Positions 9,099-16,677 of a DNA stretch of 62,420 nucleotides are shown piece after piece. Within the stretch, counting starts at the first letter, position 1. Each line of letters starts with the position of its first letter. The notes under the pieces are model-generated. The model was not told where the DNA came from and did not search any database. It worked only from the letters and a program-made list of their open reading frames with translations. Made by a program: the position numbers and the translations under genes. The DNA comes from Clostridia bacterium. GTDB lineage: Bacteria > Bacillota > Clostridia > Oscillospirales > Acutalibacteraceae. The stretch covers positions 1 to 62,420 of the forward strand of contig JAFXFF010000007.1 in the NCBI GenBank assembly GCA_017520705.1. Direction: 5' to 3'.

Positions 9099-9830
9099 TT
9101 ACAGATAGGGCTTTACTTCCGCGTTGTAATAGACGGATACAATTATTTTCATAATGTCATCATATTCTGCCGGCACCTCGGCAATGTACTCATCCGGTGT
9201 GATCAAATAAAACTGACCACCCTTTTGCGCAATCTCTAACATATATTCATCGCTGAACAAGTGCTCCTCATCGCATTTACCAAGCGTGACACTAAAATCT
9301 TCCGCCTCAGATGAATAATAGAACTCCTCATCCATAGCAGCGAAATCCAAAGTCACCATAAGCCGATCAATGGTGTTTCCTTGTGTCTCGCTCAGATAGT
9401 AATACTCTTCGTCGGCATCATAATCAGGCCAATAGGAATAATAGTACGTAGTCAGTCCAATGTCCTCTTGCAGGTACTCCATTATGTAGTCGTACTTATC
9501 CTCACGGCAGAAATAGGTTTCCGCGCCATTCCAGTTCCAGCTATGCAGTATCACGCCTTTTTCATCAACAGTGAAGCTTTCGCCCAACGTATCGCTGAGT
9601 AGTACCGGCACATCCGGTTCGGTTACGTGTACCGTTTGTTCATAAAAAAACAGAAAACCTTCCGGCACACCTGTCAATGGCAAATACACGTTTCCTTTCC
9701 ACTTAATGCTGCCATCCTCCTGCCAAAAAGCATGGGCGGCACGCATATCCTCTAAATTCTGACATCCGCACAGGGACAGGCACATCAGCACCATCAACAG
9801 CAAGGCAGTCCATCGTTTCGCTTTCTTCAT
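9099..9830 (-). CDS. lipoprotein of unknown function
   Basis: 243 aa. A lysine-rich start, a hydrophobic core and the lipobox SLCGC (Cys at about 23) mark a membrane-anchored lipoprotein. The mature part is acidic and rich in Tyr and Glu, for example DADEEYYYLSE, and I recognise no domain. GGGAGGGACTGCT precedes the ATG. It is the last gene of an operon with a GntR regulator, an ABC ATPase and a permease, with a gap of 13 nt, so it may be an accessory or sensor protein of that transporter; this is inference from position only. Confidence 0.7.
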   Translation of the reverse strand: MKKAKRWTALLLMVLMCLSLCGCQNLEDMRAAHAFWQEDGSIKWKGNVYLPLTGVPEGFLFFYEQTVHVTEPDVPVLLSDTLGESFTVDEKGVILHSWNWNGAETYFCREDKYDYIMEYLQEDIGLTTYYYSYWPDYDADEEYYYLSETQGNTIDRLMVTLDFAAMDEEFYYSSEAEDFSVTLGKCDEEHLFSDEYMLEIAQKGGQFYLITPDEYIAEVPAEYDDIMKIIVSVYYNAEVKPYL

Positions 9831-9843
9831 AGCAGTCCCTCCC

Positions 9844-10641
9844 TTATTCCAGATTCAGCCGACGGCTGATCAGACGGTAAGAAATGAAGTAGAACAAACC
9901 GCCTACCAAAGCCGCCAGCACAATACCGCCGCACAGAACGATATGTACCGTGGCAAAGGGATGCTCGGCCACCCATGTCCACAGTGGCTCCCAGTCGATT
10001 TCAGCACCGACGAGTAGAGCAATCGTACCGATCACCTGCTGAATCGCATAGATACCGAAATAAGCGCCAACCGCCGCCAAAATACGGTTTTTCTTGGACT
10101 GCTGACCGATGCAGATGCACGCATAGAACAGCATCGTTTCTACCGCAAACAACACGATCAGGCCGATACCGGCTTCCACCATATACAGCGGCAGATGAGC
10201 CCCCCACTCCCGCACACACAACTTGAAGATGTACGCAATGGCTTTACCGATCTCCACAGTCAGATCACCAAAGGTCACGATGATTACTGAAAGGGCCGCC
10301 GCCACCAGCGTCACGAGCTGGGTCATGACCGCCACCGCTAATTTAACCAAAATATGTTGATGGGCGGTCACGGGTAGAGTAAAAGTCAGATAGCCCTCTC
10401 CACTAAACAGATTGCGATGGAAACGGGTGATGGCATATACAAAGGGACAGACGATACACGCTGCCAAAGACACTACGTAGAAGAAAATGGCCGAACCGCT
10501 GATGATGTTGTAGGCCACCGTCTCCTGCTCGAACAACTGGATAAAACGACCCAATATCGAAACGCCGCCCAATATGGCCCAAATCGGGATCATCGAACGC
10601 CACAAGGCGTACACCTCGTGCTTAAACAACTTCTTTACCAT
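9844..10641 (-). CDS. ABC transporter permease
   Basis: 265 aa with about six hydrophobic segments, starting MVKKLFKHEVYALWRSM, a common opening of ABC-2 permeases in YtrA-type operons. The ATG overlaps the end of the ATPase gene by 7 nt with GGAGGTGTTCCG ahead of it. Together with the ATPase at 10635 it should form an exporter, typically induced by cell-envelope stress or peptide antibiotics in ytr-like systems; the substrate here is not known. Confidence 0.85.
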   Translation of the reverse strand: MVKKLFKHEVYALWRSMIPIWAILGGVSILGRFIQLFEQETVAYNIISGSAIFFYVVSLAACIVCPFVYAITRFHRNLFSGEGYLTFTLPVTAHQHILVKLAVAVMTQLVTLVAAALSVIIVTFGDLTVEIGKAIAYIFKLCVREWGAHLPLYMVEAGIGLIVLFAVETMLFYACICIGQQSKKNRILAAVGAYFGIYAIQQVIGTIALLVGAEIDWEPLWTWVAEHPFATVHIVLCGGIVLAALVGGLFYFISYRLISRRLNLE

Positions 10642-11333
10642 CGGAACACCTCCCGGAACAACTCGTCCACGCTCTTGCCTTCCTCCGCGCGGATGTCCTC
10701 CACCGACTTTTTCAACAGCAGATGACCGTCGCGGATAAACAGCACCTCATCCAGCACCTGCTCAATATCCGAAATCAAATGGGTGGAGATGAGCACGGTA
10801 GCCTCAGGGTTATAGTTGTTGATGATGGTGGAGATGACGTAATCTCTCGCCGCGGGATCCACACCCGCGATAGGCTCATCCAGCACGTACAGCTTCGCCT
10901 GACGGCTCATCACCAAGATCAGGCACACCTTTTCTTTATTGCCCTTAGATAGCGTCTTCAGCTTTTGCTTGGGCGAGATTCCCAATCGGGCCAGCATCTC
11001 ATACGCCCGCTCCATAGAAAAATCCGCGTAGAAATCCGCAAAATACGCCACGATCTGTTCCACCGTCATCCAAGTGTTGAGATAGACGTTATCCGGCAGA
11101 TAGGCCACCTTCGCCTTGGTGGAAGGACCGGGCTTCTCCCCTTCGATGTATATGGCACCGGTGGTGGGGGTCAGCAGACCGTTCAATATCTTAATGAGGG
11201 TCGTTTTTCCGCTTCCGTTAGGGCCTAACAATCCCACAATCTTGCCGCTCTCCAGCGTAAAAGTAACGCCGTTGAGAGCAGTGGTCTTGCCATACTGCTT
11301 GGTCAATTCTTCACAGCGCAACAATTCACTCAT
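10635..11333 (-). CDS. ABC transporter ATP-binding protein (YtrB-like)
   Basis: 232 aa with Walker A GPNGSGKTT, a signature region TLSKGNKEKV, Walker B LYVLDEPIAGVDP and H-loop ISTHLI. The signature carries KGNKEKV in place of the usual SGGQ core, which is common in this subfamily. The ATG overlaps the upstream gntR stop by 8 nt, with GGAGTGGTACT before it. Forms the energy-coupling half of the exporter with the permease at 9844. Confidence 0.9.
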   Translation of the reverse strand: MSELLRCEELTKQYGKTTALNGVTFTLESGKIVGLLGPNGSGKTTLIKILNGLLTPTTGAIYIEGEKPGPSTKAKVAYLPDNVYLNTWMTVEQIVAYFADFYADFSMERAYEMLARLGISPKQKLKTLSKGNKEKVCLILVMSRQAKLYVLDEPIAGVDPAARDYVISTIINNYNPEATVLISTHLISDIEQVLDEVLFIRDGHLLLKKSVEDIRAEEGKSVDELFREVFRW

Positions 11334-11685
11334 AGTACCACTCCTTTACAAATTCACGAGTCTCCTCTGCCGACAGGCCAAGACTTTCCATCACCGCAAA
11401 GTACTCTCGCGTTTTCTCCAACCGCAGATCGTGCAGCACCTCGCGGGCACGGGAAATATCCTCCTGCACGTACCAGCCGCTGCCACGCACGGAGTAGAGC
11501 AGCCCCTGCTCCTCCAGCGTATCCAGCGCCTTCTGCACCGTGTTTGGGTTGACGCCCCATCCCGCCGCCAGTTCTCGCACCGCGGGCAAGCGTCTCTCGG
11601 CATCATAGACGCCGCCTACAATATCCACACACAGCAGTTCGCATATCTGCGGACACACGGGACGATTTTTATCCAACTGTCTCAC
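11326..11685 (-). CDS. GntR-family regulator, YtrA subfamily
   Basis: 119 aa, the short YtrA type: a winged-helix DNA-binding domain (about residues 10-75; LPAVRELAAGWGVNPNTVQKA) and a small C-terminal helical tail instead of a ligand-binding domain. The start is GTG with GGAGG 10 nt upstream. It heads the operon and should repress its own promoter at 11724-11752; the sequence just downstream of the -10 box (AGTGAACTAATAC) is a plausible operator. Confidence 0.9.
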   Translation of the reverse strand: MRQLDKNRPVCPQICELLCVDIVGGVYDAERRLPAVRELAAGWGVNPNTVQKALDTLEEQGLLYSVRGSGWYVQEDISRAREVLHDLRLEKTREYFAVMESLGLSAEETREFVKEWYYE

Positions 11686-11723
11686 GTACTTATCGCCTCC
11701 CTTTGTATTAGTTCACTATTGAA

Positions 11724-11752
11724 ATAATACAATATTTTCCACCTGTTGTCAA
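11724..11752 (-). promoter_or_regulatory. promoter of the GntR/ABC operon
   Basis: TTGACA, 17-bp spacer, TATTAT on the minus strand, followed by TAGTGAACTAATAC, a possible YtrA operator. Confidence 0.8.
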
Positions 11753-11770
11753 TAGGTATTCACAAAATGA

Positions 11771-11809
11771 TGAAAAAAAGGAGCAAACACAGCTTTGTGT
11801 TTGCTCCTT
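11771..11809 (-). terminator. terminator of yebC
   Basis: AGGAGCAAACACAAAGCTGT hairpin stem (complement GTGTTTGCTCCT) followed by seven T on the minus strand. Confidence 0.88.
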
Positions 11810-11816
11810 AGCTTTA

Positions 11817-12554
11817 TCAATCCTCGTCGGGGCGATCCCAGTTGTGCCACACGTCCTGGACGTCGTCGTTATCCTCCAACATATCCAGCAGCTTTTCCAT
11901 ATTCTTGATGGCATCGGGATCCTCGATGGCGGTCAGCACATCGGGAACCATCTGCGCCTCTGCGGTGACAAAGGCGTAACCTTTTGCCTCCAAGTCATCA
12001 CGCACTGCGGAGAAATCCTCCGGCTCAGTGGTGATCTCGAAGATATCCTCGTCGGCGGCAAAGTCGGAAGCACCGGCTTCTAGCGCATCCTCCATAACCT
12101 TGTCCTCATCCAGACCCTCAGCCTCTATGATCAGCTTGCCCTTTTGGTTGAACATAAAGGATACGCAACCGGTCTGACCCAGATTACCGCCGCACTTATC
12201 AAAGTAGTGGCGCAGGTCTGCCGCAGTGCGGTTGCGATTGTCGGTCAGGGTCTCCACGATGACGGCAATGCCGCAGGGGCCGTAGCCCTCATACTGAAGA
12301 GCCTCATAGTTCTCGCCGTTACCTTCGCTGGCAGCCTTTTTCAGGATACGCTCGATATTGTCGTTGGGCACGTTATTGGCCTTGGCCTTGGCGATGGCAT
12401 CCTTCAGCTTAGAGTTTACGTTGGGGTCGGCGCTACCGCCCTCTTTCACCGCCACAGAGATCTCACGACCCATCTTGGTGAAGATTTTAGCCTTTTGGCC
12501 GTCGGTCTTCTCTTTTTTACGCTTAATGTTATTCCATTTAGAATGTCCGGACAT
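11817..12554 (-). CDS. yebC: YebC/PmpR-family translation/transcription factor
   Basis: 245 aa, full length for the family. The start MSGHSKWNNIKRKKEKTD and the motif GYGPCGIAVIVETLTDN are hallmark YebC/TACO1 segments. Members have been described as transcriptional regulators and as factors relieving ribosome stalling; which applies here cannot be told. The gene stands alone with its own promoter (12591-12619) and terminator. A GGGGA purine stretch precedes the ATG. Confidence 0.93.
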   Translation of the reverse strand: MSGHSKWNNIKRKKEKTDGQKAKIFTKMGREISVAVKEGGSADPNVNSKLKDAIAKAKANNVPNDNIERILKKAASEGNGENYEALQYEGYGPCGIAVIVETLTDNRNRTAADLRHYFDKCGGNLGQTGCVSFMFNQKGKLIIEAEGLDEDKVMEDALEAGASDFAADEDIFEITTEPEDFSAVRDDLEAKGYAFVTAEAQMVPDVLTAIEDPDAIKNMEKLLDMLEDNDDVQDVWHNWDRPDED

Positions 12555-12590
12555 GAGTAAAAATCCCCTATCTGTTAAAATATCTCACAC

Positions 12591-12619
12591 AGTATAGCAC
12601 AACTGTTCTCATTTTGCAA
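12591..12619 (-). promoter_or_regulatory. promoter of yebC
   Basis: TTGCAA, 17-bp spacer, TATACT on the minus strand. Confidence 0.7.
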
Positions 12620-12625
12620 CCATAA

Positions 12626-13783
12626 TTATTCATCCGCGCCCAATTGACGCCAATAGGCGGCAATTTGCTCCGCCGTAGCCTGCACACGCCCTTGGCTTTG
12701 ACGGTGGTCGCCACCGCCGCGCCCGTTGAGCGCGGCATTCATCTGCGCCGTGGCCGCTCTAATATCTCCCGTGCCGCCTAAGACGTAACTGTACGCACCG
12801 CCGCTGCCGGAAAAGGCGGCACACAAGCCGCCGCAACGCTCGGTCAAGCCGTTGACAACCCGTCGCAAAGTCTCAGTATCCCAATCTTCTCCAACTAAAT
12901 ACACCGGCTTATCCGTGGGCATCACCGCCGCCACCTGCATATCGGCAATACGGCGATTTGCGGCCCGCAGAGCCAGTTTCAGACCATCTTTTTCTGCCAG
13001 AAGACGGTCTACCGCCGCTGTTAAGTCATACTGCTTTACAGAGAGTTTTGCCGATATTTCCGCACTTTGTGCATACCGCAGGCGGTAATCCGCTAGCGCC
13101 GCCTCTCCGCACAGCAGGTGAATGCGCACACCACCCTTATAGCGAATAAAGTCCAGCAGCTTGATCAATCCGATCTCACCTGTACGCGCCACGTGTGGGG
13201 CACAGCAGGCACAGCAGTCCACACCGTCGATGGTCACCAACCGCACCTCGCCATCCAGTTCTTTTTTACTGCGATAGGTTGCCTTTGCCAATTCCTCCGC
13301 TGTGGGAATGGTCGCCGTCACCGCCACGTTGGCCGCTACTACACGGTTGGCTTCGTCCTCGATGGCGTCGATCTGTTCACGGGTCAATTCTCCATCCAGA
13401 TCCAGCGTCACATCCTCGCTGCCCAAGTGGAAACCCACGTTGCGCAATCCGTGCCATCGATGGGCAATGCTGCACACGATATGCTCGGCAGTATGGTGCC
13501 GCATACGGGAAAACCGCGTCTCCCAATCCAACACACCTTCGACTTCATCTCCAGCTAGTAAAGGCTCCTGCACGTAGTGCCAGATTTCGCCTTCAACTAG
13601 TTGCACATCCTTCACGGTTAAACCGCCCAACACACCCGGATCCGCGGCCTGTCCTCCCCCTTCGGGAAAAAAGGCGGTACGGGACAGCCGCACCGCGTAC
13701 CCATTGTTATGAGGAACACATTCCTCCACCAAAGCGGTGAATGTGCGCACGTAACTATTCAATTCATAGAGCTTCTCGGTCAT
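12626..13783 (-). CDS. AlaX-like alanyl-tRNA editing protein with DHHA1 domain
   Basis: 385 aa. Residues 1-95 resemble the small beta-barrel of AlaRS (SRTAFFPEGGGQAADPG). The editing core carries the zinc motifs HHTAEH and CACCAPH, and the C-terminus is DHHA1-like with a GGGGDHRQSQGR-type Gly-rich motif. There is no aminoacylation domain, so it should hydrolyse mischarged Ser- or Gly-tRNA(Ala) in trans. The ATG at 13783 with GAGGGTGAG upstream is preferred over one at 13804, which lies at the predicted transcription start of the promoter at 13814-13842. Confidence 0.88.
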   Translation of the reverse strand: MTEKLYELNSYVRTFTALVEECVPHNNGYAVRLSRTAFFPEGGGQAADPGVLGGLTVKDVQLVEGEIWHYVQEPLLAGDEVEGVLDWETRFSRMRHHTAEHIVCSIAHRWHGLRNVGFHLGSEDVTLDLDGELTREQIDAIEDEANRVVAANVAVTATIPTAEELAKATYRSKKELDGEVRLVTIDGVDCCACCAPHVARTGEIGLIKLLDFIRYKGGVRIHLLCGEAALADYRLRYAQSAEISAKLSVKQYDLTAAVDRLLAEKDGLKLALRAANRRIADMQVAAVMPTDKPVYLVGEDWDTETLRRVVNGLTERCGGLCAAFSGSGGAYSYVLGGTGDIRAATAQMNAALNGRGGGDHRQSQGRVQATAEQIAAYWRQLGADE

Positions 13784-13813
13784 AGACTCACCCTCACAAG
13801 CCATAGTGCCTTT

Positions 13814-13842
13814 ATTATACTATCTTCGCCCCTATTTTGCAA
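13814..13842 (-). promoter_or_regulatory. promoter of the AlaX-like gene
   Basis: TTGCAA, 17-bp spacer, TATAAT on the minus strand, about 30 nt before the chosen start. Confidence 0.75.
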
Positions 13843-13849
13843 GTAAAAT

Positions 13850-13880
13850 GAAAAAGGGCACCCCGTGGAGTGTCCTTTTC
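13850..13880 (-). terminator. terminator of the 83-aa membrane protein gene
   Basis: GGACACTCC...GGGGTGCCC hairpin with one mismatch, followed by TTTTT on the minus strand. Confidence 0.75.
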
Positions 13881-13891
13881 ACTGTTTAAAA

Positions 13892-14143
13892 TTAAACCTT
13901 GCCGATAAACTTCAGCACACACAGAACAATACCGACCAGACCGTAGATCTCCACAACCACACCGATGATGGAGAACAGAATGCCGATAACGGGAATGCCG
14001 GCCAGCAGGCCGATCAGCCAACCGATCAGAGCGCAGATCACCAGGAAGATAACCAACTGGATCACCAGAGAGGCCACGTCTTTCTCCTTGATCTTGAAGG
14101 GGGTGGGCCACACCTGTTTGATCAGATTCATATCGATGTTCAT
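13892..14143 (-). CDS. small membrane protein of unknown function
   Basis: 83 aa. After about 25 polar residues (NLIKQVWPTPFKIKEKDV) there are two hydrophobic segments (about 27-50 and 53-78), the second Gly/Ile-rich. The start is set by AAGGAGG 8 nt before the ATG at 14143; a GTG 9 nt earlier overlaps that ribosome-binding site. It is monocistronic, with a leader of about 115 nt from the promoter at 14268 that contains a GCTCAAA/TTTGAGC hairpin. I do not recognise the family. Confidence 0.75.
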   Translation of the reverse strand: MNIDMNLIKQVWPTPFKIKEKDVASLVIQLVIFLVICALIGWLIGLLAGIPVIGILFSIIGVVVEIYGLVGIVLCVLKFIGKV

Positions 14144-14267
14144 ATATTTCACCTCCTTTTTATCAAAGGTAAAGTATCAAAATAACCGCTCAAAGCAGTT
14201 TGAGCAACGTTTCACCCGGCGCTATGTAATGGTCTGCCATAGCCTCCAAGGGTAATAACTACTATTC

Positions 14268-14296
14268 AGTATAACATCTTTATCACCGATGGGCAA
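14268..14296 (-). promoter_or_regulatory. promoter of the 83-aa membrane protein gene
   Basis: TTGCCC, 17-bp spacer, TATACT on the minus strand. Confidence 0.6.
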
Positions 14297-14324
14297 TAAT
14301 AAAATTACAAAAAAACATATTTTT

Positions 14325-14367
14325 TTGCAAAAAAGCCGCGAAAAGTCATTGTCTCTCCGCGGCTTTT
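14325..14367 (-). terminator. terminator of the cobalamin uptake operon
   Basis: AAAAGCCGCG...CGCGGCTTTT hairpin followed by a T run on the minus strand. Confidence 0.85.
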
Positions 14368-14370
14368 TCA

Positions 14371-14913
14371 TTAGGCTTCCTTGTATGGTACACGAGTCAG
14401 CTTTTTCATCAGTTCCGTCAGCGGTACAATGAGCATTCCTACCAACAGATTGCCCACCCCGTGAATCGCGTCAAAGGGCAGCCCGGCAATCACCCAAGCC
14501 ACCGTCATATCCCAATTCAGTTGGAAAAACAGTGCTTGCATCGGGGCGCACAGCGCACCAAACATCAGCCCGTGCAGACCGCACACAAGCGGATACACCA
14601 CGCAGGCCAGCCACCGCGGCATCCGACGGGGCAGCAGCATCGTTACGGCCCACAGCACCGTCCACACATAGAGATACGGCACCCACCAGACGGCAAATCC
14701 GGCGTACAGTCCGTTGACAAATACATAGATATAGATGGGAATCAGCGCTTTTGTGCGAAAAACGAGGGTATACACCATCGTCAGCATACCCAGCAGATGA
14801 ATGTTCGGCAGGAACTCCATCACAATTTTGGAGACAAACATCACCATACCCAACATCGCAAACAGCACCAGCTCTTGTACCGTCAAGTCCCGTTTTTTAC
14901 TTGCTGCGCTCAA
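14371..14913 (-). CDS. ECF transporter S component, predicted cobalamin-related
   Basis: 180 aa with five to six membrane segments. The opening RDLTVQELVLFAMLGMVMFVSK matches ECF S-component proteins that bind a vitamin and dock onto a shared ECF ATPase/T module encoded elsewhere. The start is TTG at 14913, overlapping the end of the DUF4430 gene by 17 nt, with GGGAG about 12 nt upstream; an internal TTG at 14886 is an alternative. Its place behind a cobalamin riboswitch and a DUF4430 lipoprotein argues for uptake of a corrinoid. Confidence 0.82.
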   Translation of the reverse strand: MSAASKKRDLTVQELVLFAMLGMVMFVSKIVMEFLPNIHLLGMLTMVYTLVFRTKALIPIYIYVFVNGLYAGFAVWWVPYLYVWTVLWAVTMLLPRRMPRWLACVVYPLVCGLHGLMFGALCAPMQALFFQLNWDMTVAWVIAGLPFDAIHGVGNLLVGMLIVPLTELMKKLTRVPYKEA

Positions 14914-15322
14914 GACGATAGGTCACTCCCTCTTCGATGTCCGTGCTTTCCACGCCGGTCATGGCATACGCATCACCGATATAGAAAGCCCAATAGGTCT
15001 GATCCACGTCCCAATCGGCGGTGATGCCGTTCACCTTTTTCAGATACAGGCCCGCCGCCTGTTCTTCGCCCTCCAACAGACCGTGCTCCATCATGGCCTC
15101 GCCCACAGTAGCCTTATCCGTGTGGATGGTAAACGTCACCTGATGATCTTCCGCTTTCACCTGCATCGTAAGCGTGGTATCGCCCTCACCCAATTCCGCA
15201 TCGGACACGTACATGGCGTTTTTCCACAGGTCAAACTCATCATTTTCCGTTTTTTTGTTACCGCAAGCAGACAAACACAGCAACAGAACCACGACGGACA
15301 ACAAACTAACCACTTTTTTCAT
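14897..15322 (-). CDS. DUF4430 lipoprotein
   Basis: 141 aa. The signal sequence ends in the lipobox LSAC (Cys at about 20), so the protein is anchored on the outer face of the membrane. The mature part matches DUF4430, a fold shared with the C-terminal domain of transcobalamin (KATVGEAMMEHGL, YLKKVNGITADWD, YWAFYIGD). Given the riboswitch upstream and the ECF S component downstream, it probably captures a corrinoid and passes it to the membrane transporter. Confidence 0.85.
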   Translation of the reverse strand: MKKVVSLLSVVVLLLCLSACGNKKTENDEFDLWKNAMYVSDAELGEGDTTLTMQVKAEDHQVTFTIHTDKATVGEAMMEHGLLEGEEQAAGLYLKKVNGITADWDVDQTYWAFYIGDAYAMTGVESTDIEEGVTYRLERSK

Positions 15323-15369
15323 TTTCCTTCATCCTTTCTTTGTAAATCGGTTACCATTACAAAAGGATA

Positions 15370-15397
15370 AAATAAAAGCACCCCTCCACGGGGTGCT
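15370..15397 (-). terminator. expression-platform terminator of the cobalamin riboswitch
   Basis: AGCACCCC-GTGGA-GGGGTGCT hairpin followed by TTTATTTT on the minus strand, lying between the aptamer and the first gene. It is the likely off-state structure. Confidence 0.75.
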
Positions 15398-15404
15398 GTG
15401 AAAA

Positions 15405-15638
15405 AGACGGACTCCTGCTATTCCGCTGCACACAGCCTCCCCACTTGCCCAAGAGACCTTTTATTGGCATCACAGACCGACAAGCATTCCGACTTAATCT
15501 GTCACCTAACGGTGCAAAAATTACGGTAATGGCTGTTGCCGCGGACTTTCACCGCGATTCCCTTATCCCCTAATACACGATTTCCAATCGTGTATCCGAC
15601 AACGGGTGTTGCACCCGATGATCTGCGTTATTCTTTTG
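15405..15638 (-). promoter_or_regulatory. cobalamin riboswitch
   Basis: On the minus strand the leader holds the conserved pieces of the adenosylcobalamin aptamer in order: ATCGGGTGC near the 5' end, GGGAATCGCGGTGAAAGTCC, GGCAACAGCC, then GTCGGAATGC and the closing strand. It is followed by an intrinsic terminator and a DUF4430/ECF S operon. The identification rests on motif order and context; outer limits are approximate. Confidence 0.85.
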
Positions 15639-15645
15639 TAGGGGT

Positions 15646-15674
15646 ATTATACCACACCCTCTCGCAAAAAGCAA
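15646..15674 (-). promoter_or_regulatory. promoter of the cobalamin operon
   Basis: TTGCTT, 17-bp spacer, TATAAT on the minus strand, so transcription starts just before the riboswitch. Confidence 0.7.
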
Positions 15675-15675
15675 G

Positions 15676-15710
15676 CAATAAAGGCCGCCGTACGGCGGCC
15701 TTTATCATTA
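15676..15710. terminator. hairpin terminator after the 98-aa gene
   Basis: ATAAAGGCCGCC-GTAC-GGCGGCCTTTAT palindrome; the T run is short, so efficiency is uncertain. Confidence 0.6.
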
Positions 15711-15716
15711 AAACCA

Positions 15717-16013
15717 TTACAACACGACTGAAATGCTCAGTTTTTCACAGCGACACTCATAGAAAGGCATACCTTTGAATCCATTCAAGATTTCAGCGAC
15801 CTCAACGAGACCGGGGCACGTATAACAACGCACAACCACACGCAATCCATCCTCGTTGATGATTTCCACGTCTTGTTGCTCATCACTTTTCGCCAAAAGG
15901 TTCATTTCCGTCCAATGGTGGTCGTTATAATACACCGTAAGCCCTACAAACCAAACACCGTCGGGTACGTCGTAGGTCAACGAACGCTCACCGAAACATA
16001 CGTTAACCTTCAT
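15717..16013 (-). CDS. hypothetical protein
   Basis: 98 aa, soluble, no signal peptide. It is rich in Val and acidic residues with three Cys (CYTCPG, CRCEK), and I recognise no family. The ATG at 16013 follows GGTGGAAGATT and overlaps the end of the XRE regulator gene by 11 nt, so the two are co-translated. A partner role with the regulator is possible but not shown. Confidence 0.6.
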   Translation of the reverse strand: MKVNVCFGERSLTYDVPDGVWFVGLTVYYNDHHWTEMNLLAKSDEQQDVEIINEDGLRVVVRCYTCPGLVEVAEILNGFKGMPFYECRCEKLSISVVL

Positions 16014-16515
16014 AATCTTCCACCGAAATACGCACTTGCGTACCATTGGCATCCACGTTCATAATCGGTCCGACGCATCCCATTTCCACAGCAGACTCCA
16101 GTACATTACTGATCAAGACATAATCTTCCTCGTCGTCCTCATCGTCCTCGTCGACGATCATTTGCTTTAAGACGCCGTTATCCATCATCTTCTTTAATGC
16201 CGTCACGGGAAACTGTACTTTCGCATCCATATTCGCCGGACCAAGATGAGCATCGATGCAAACCACTCTGCGTGCAATCGCATCAGGGGCGGCTTCTTTC
16301 AATTCCGGCACGTTCTGCTCACCCTCAACGATGGCGGTTACGCTCACACCCAGCACTTTTGCCAACTCTGACAACGCTGTCACATCGGGATAAGAAGCGT
16401 CTCGCTCCCATTTGGAGACCGCTTGCGCCGTGACGCACATCTTCTCCGCCAGTTCTTCCTGCGTCAAGCCTTTCTTTTTACGCAATTCAGCAATATTCTG
16501 ACCAATTGTATTCAT
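16003..16515 (-). CDS. XRE-family transcriptional regulator
   Basis: 170 aa. Residues 1-60 form a Cro/CI-type helix-turn-helix (IAELRKKKGLTQEELAEKMC, then VTAQAVSKWERD). The C-terminal part (about 75-170) has a strongly acidic patch (VDEDDEDDEEDY) and no recognised domain. The start at 16515 follows AAAGGAAACGACAT. Coupled to the 98-aa gene downstream; the targets are unknown. Confidence 0.85.
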   Translation of the reverse strand: MNTIGQNIAELRKKKGLTQEELAEKMCVTAQAVSKWERDASYPDVTALSELAKVLGVSVTAIVEGEQNVPELKEAAPDAIARRVVCIDAHLGPANMDAKVQFPVTALKKMMDNGVLKQMIVDEDDEDDEEDYVLISNVLESAVEMGCVGPIMNVDANGTQVRISVEDYEG

Positions 16516-16644
16516 ATGTCGTTTCCTTTCTGTAAAAACTTGTCTCAGCGCTTTGACAAGTTCATTGTAGCACAAAATGCGGTAGTTTCCACAGACCGGC
16601 GGTTGTTTTTGACCGATTTACTGAACTATCCGTTGAATTTGCGC

Positions 16645-16675
16645 AAATCCCCGATGGAAATACCATCGGGGATTT
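16645..16675 (-). terminator. hairpin after the alcohol dehydrogenase gene
   Basis: AAATCCCCGATGG...CCATCGGGGATTT stem directly behind the stop codon; the T run is weak, so this is a probable terminator only. Confidence 0.5.
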
Positions 16676-16677
16676 CA

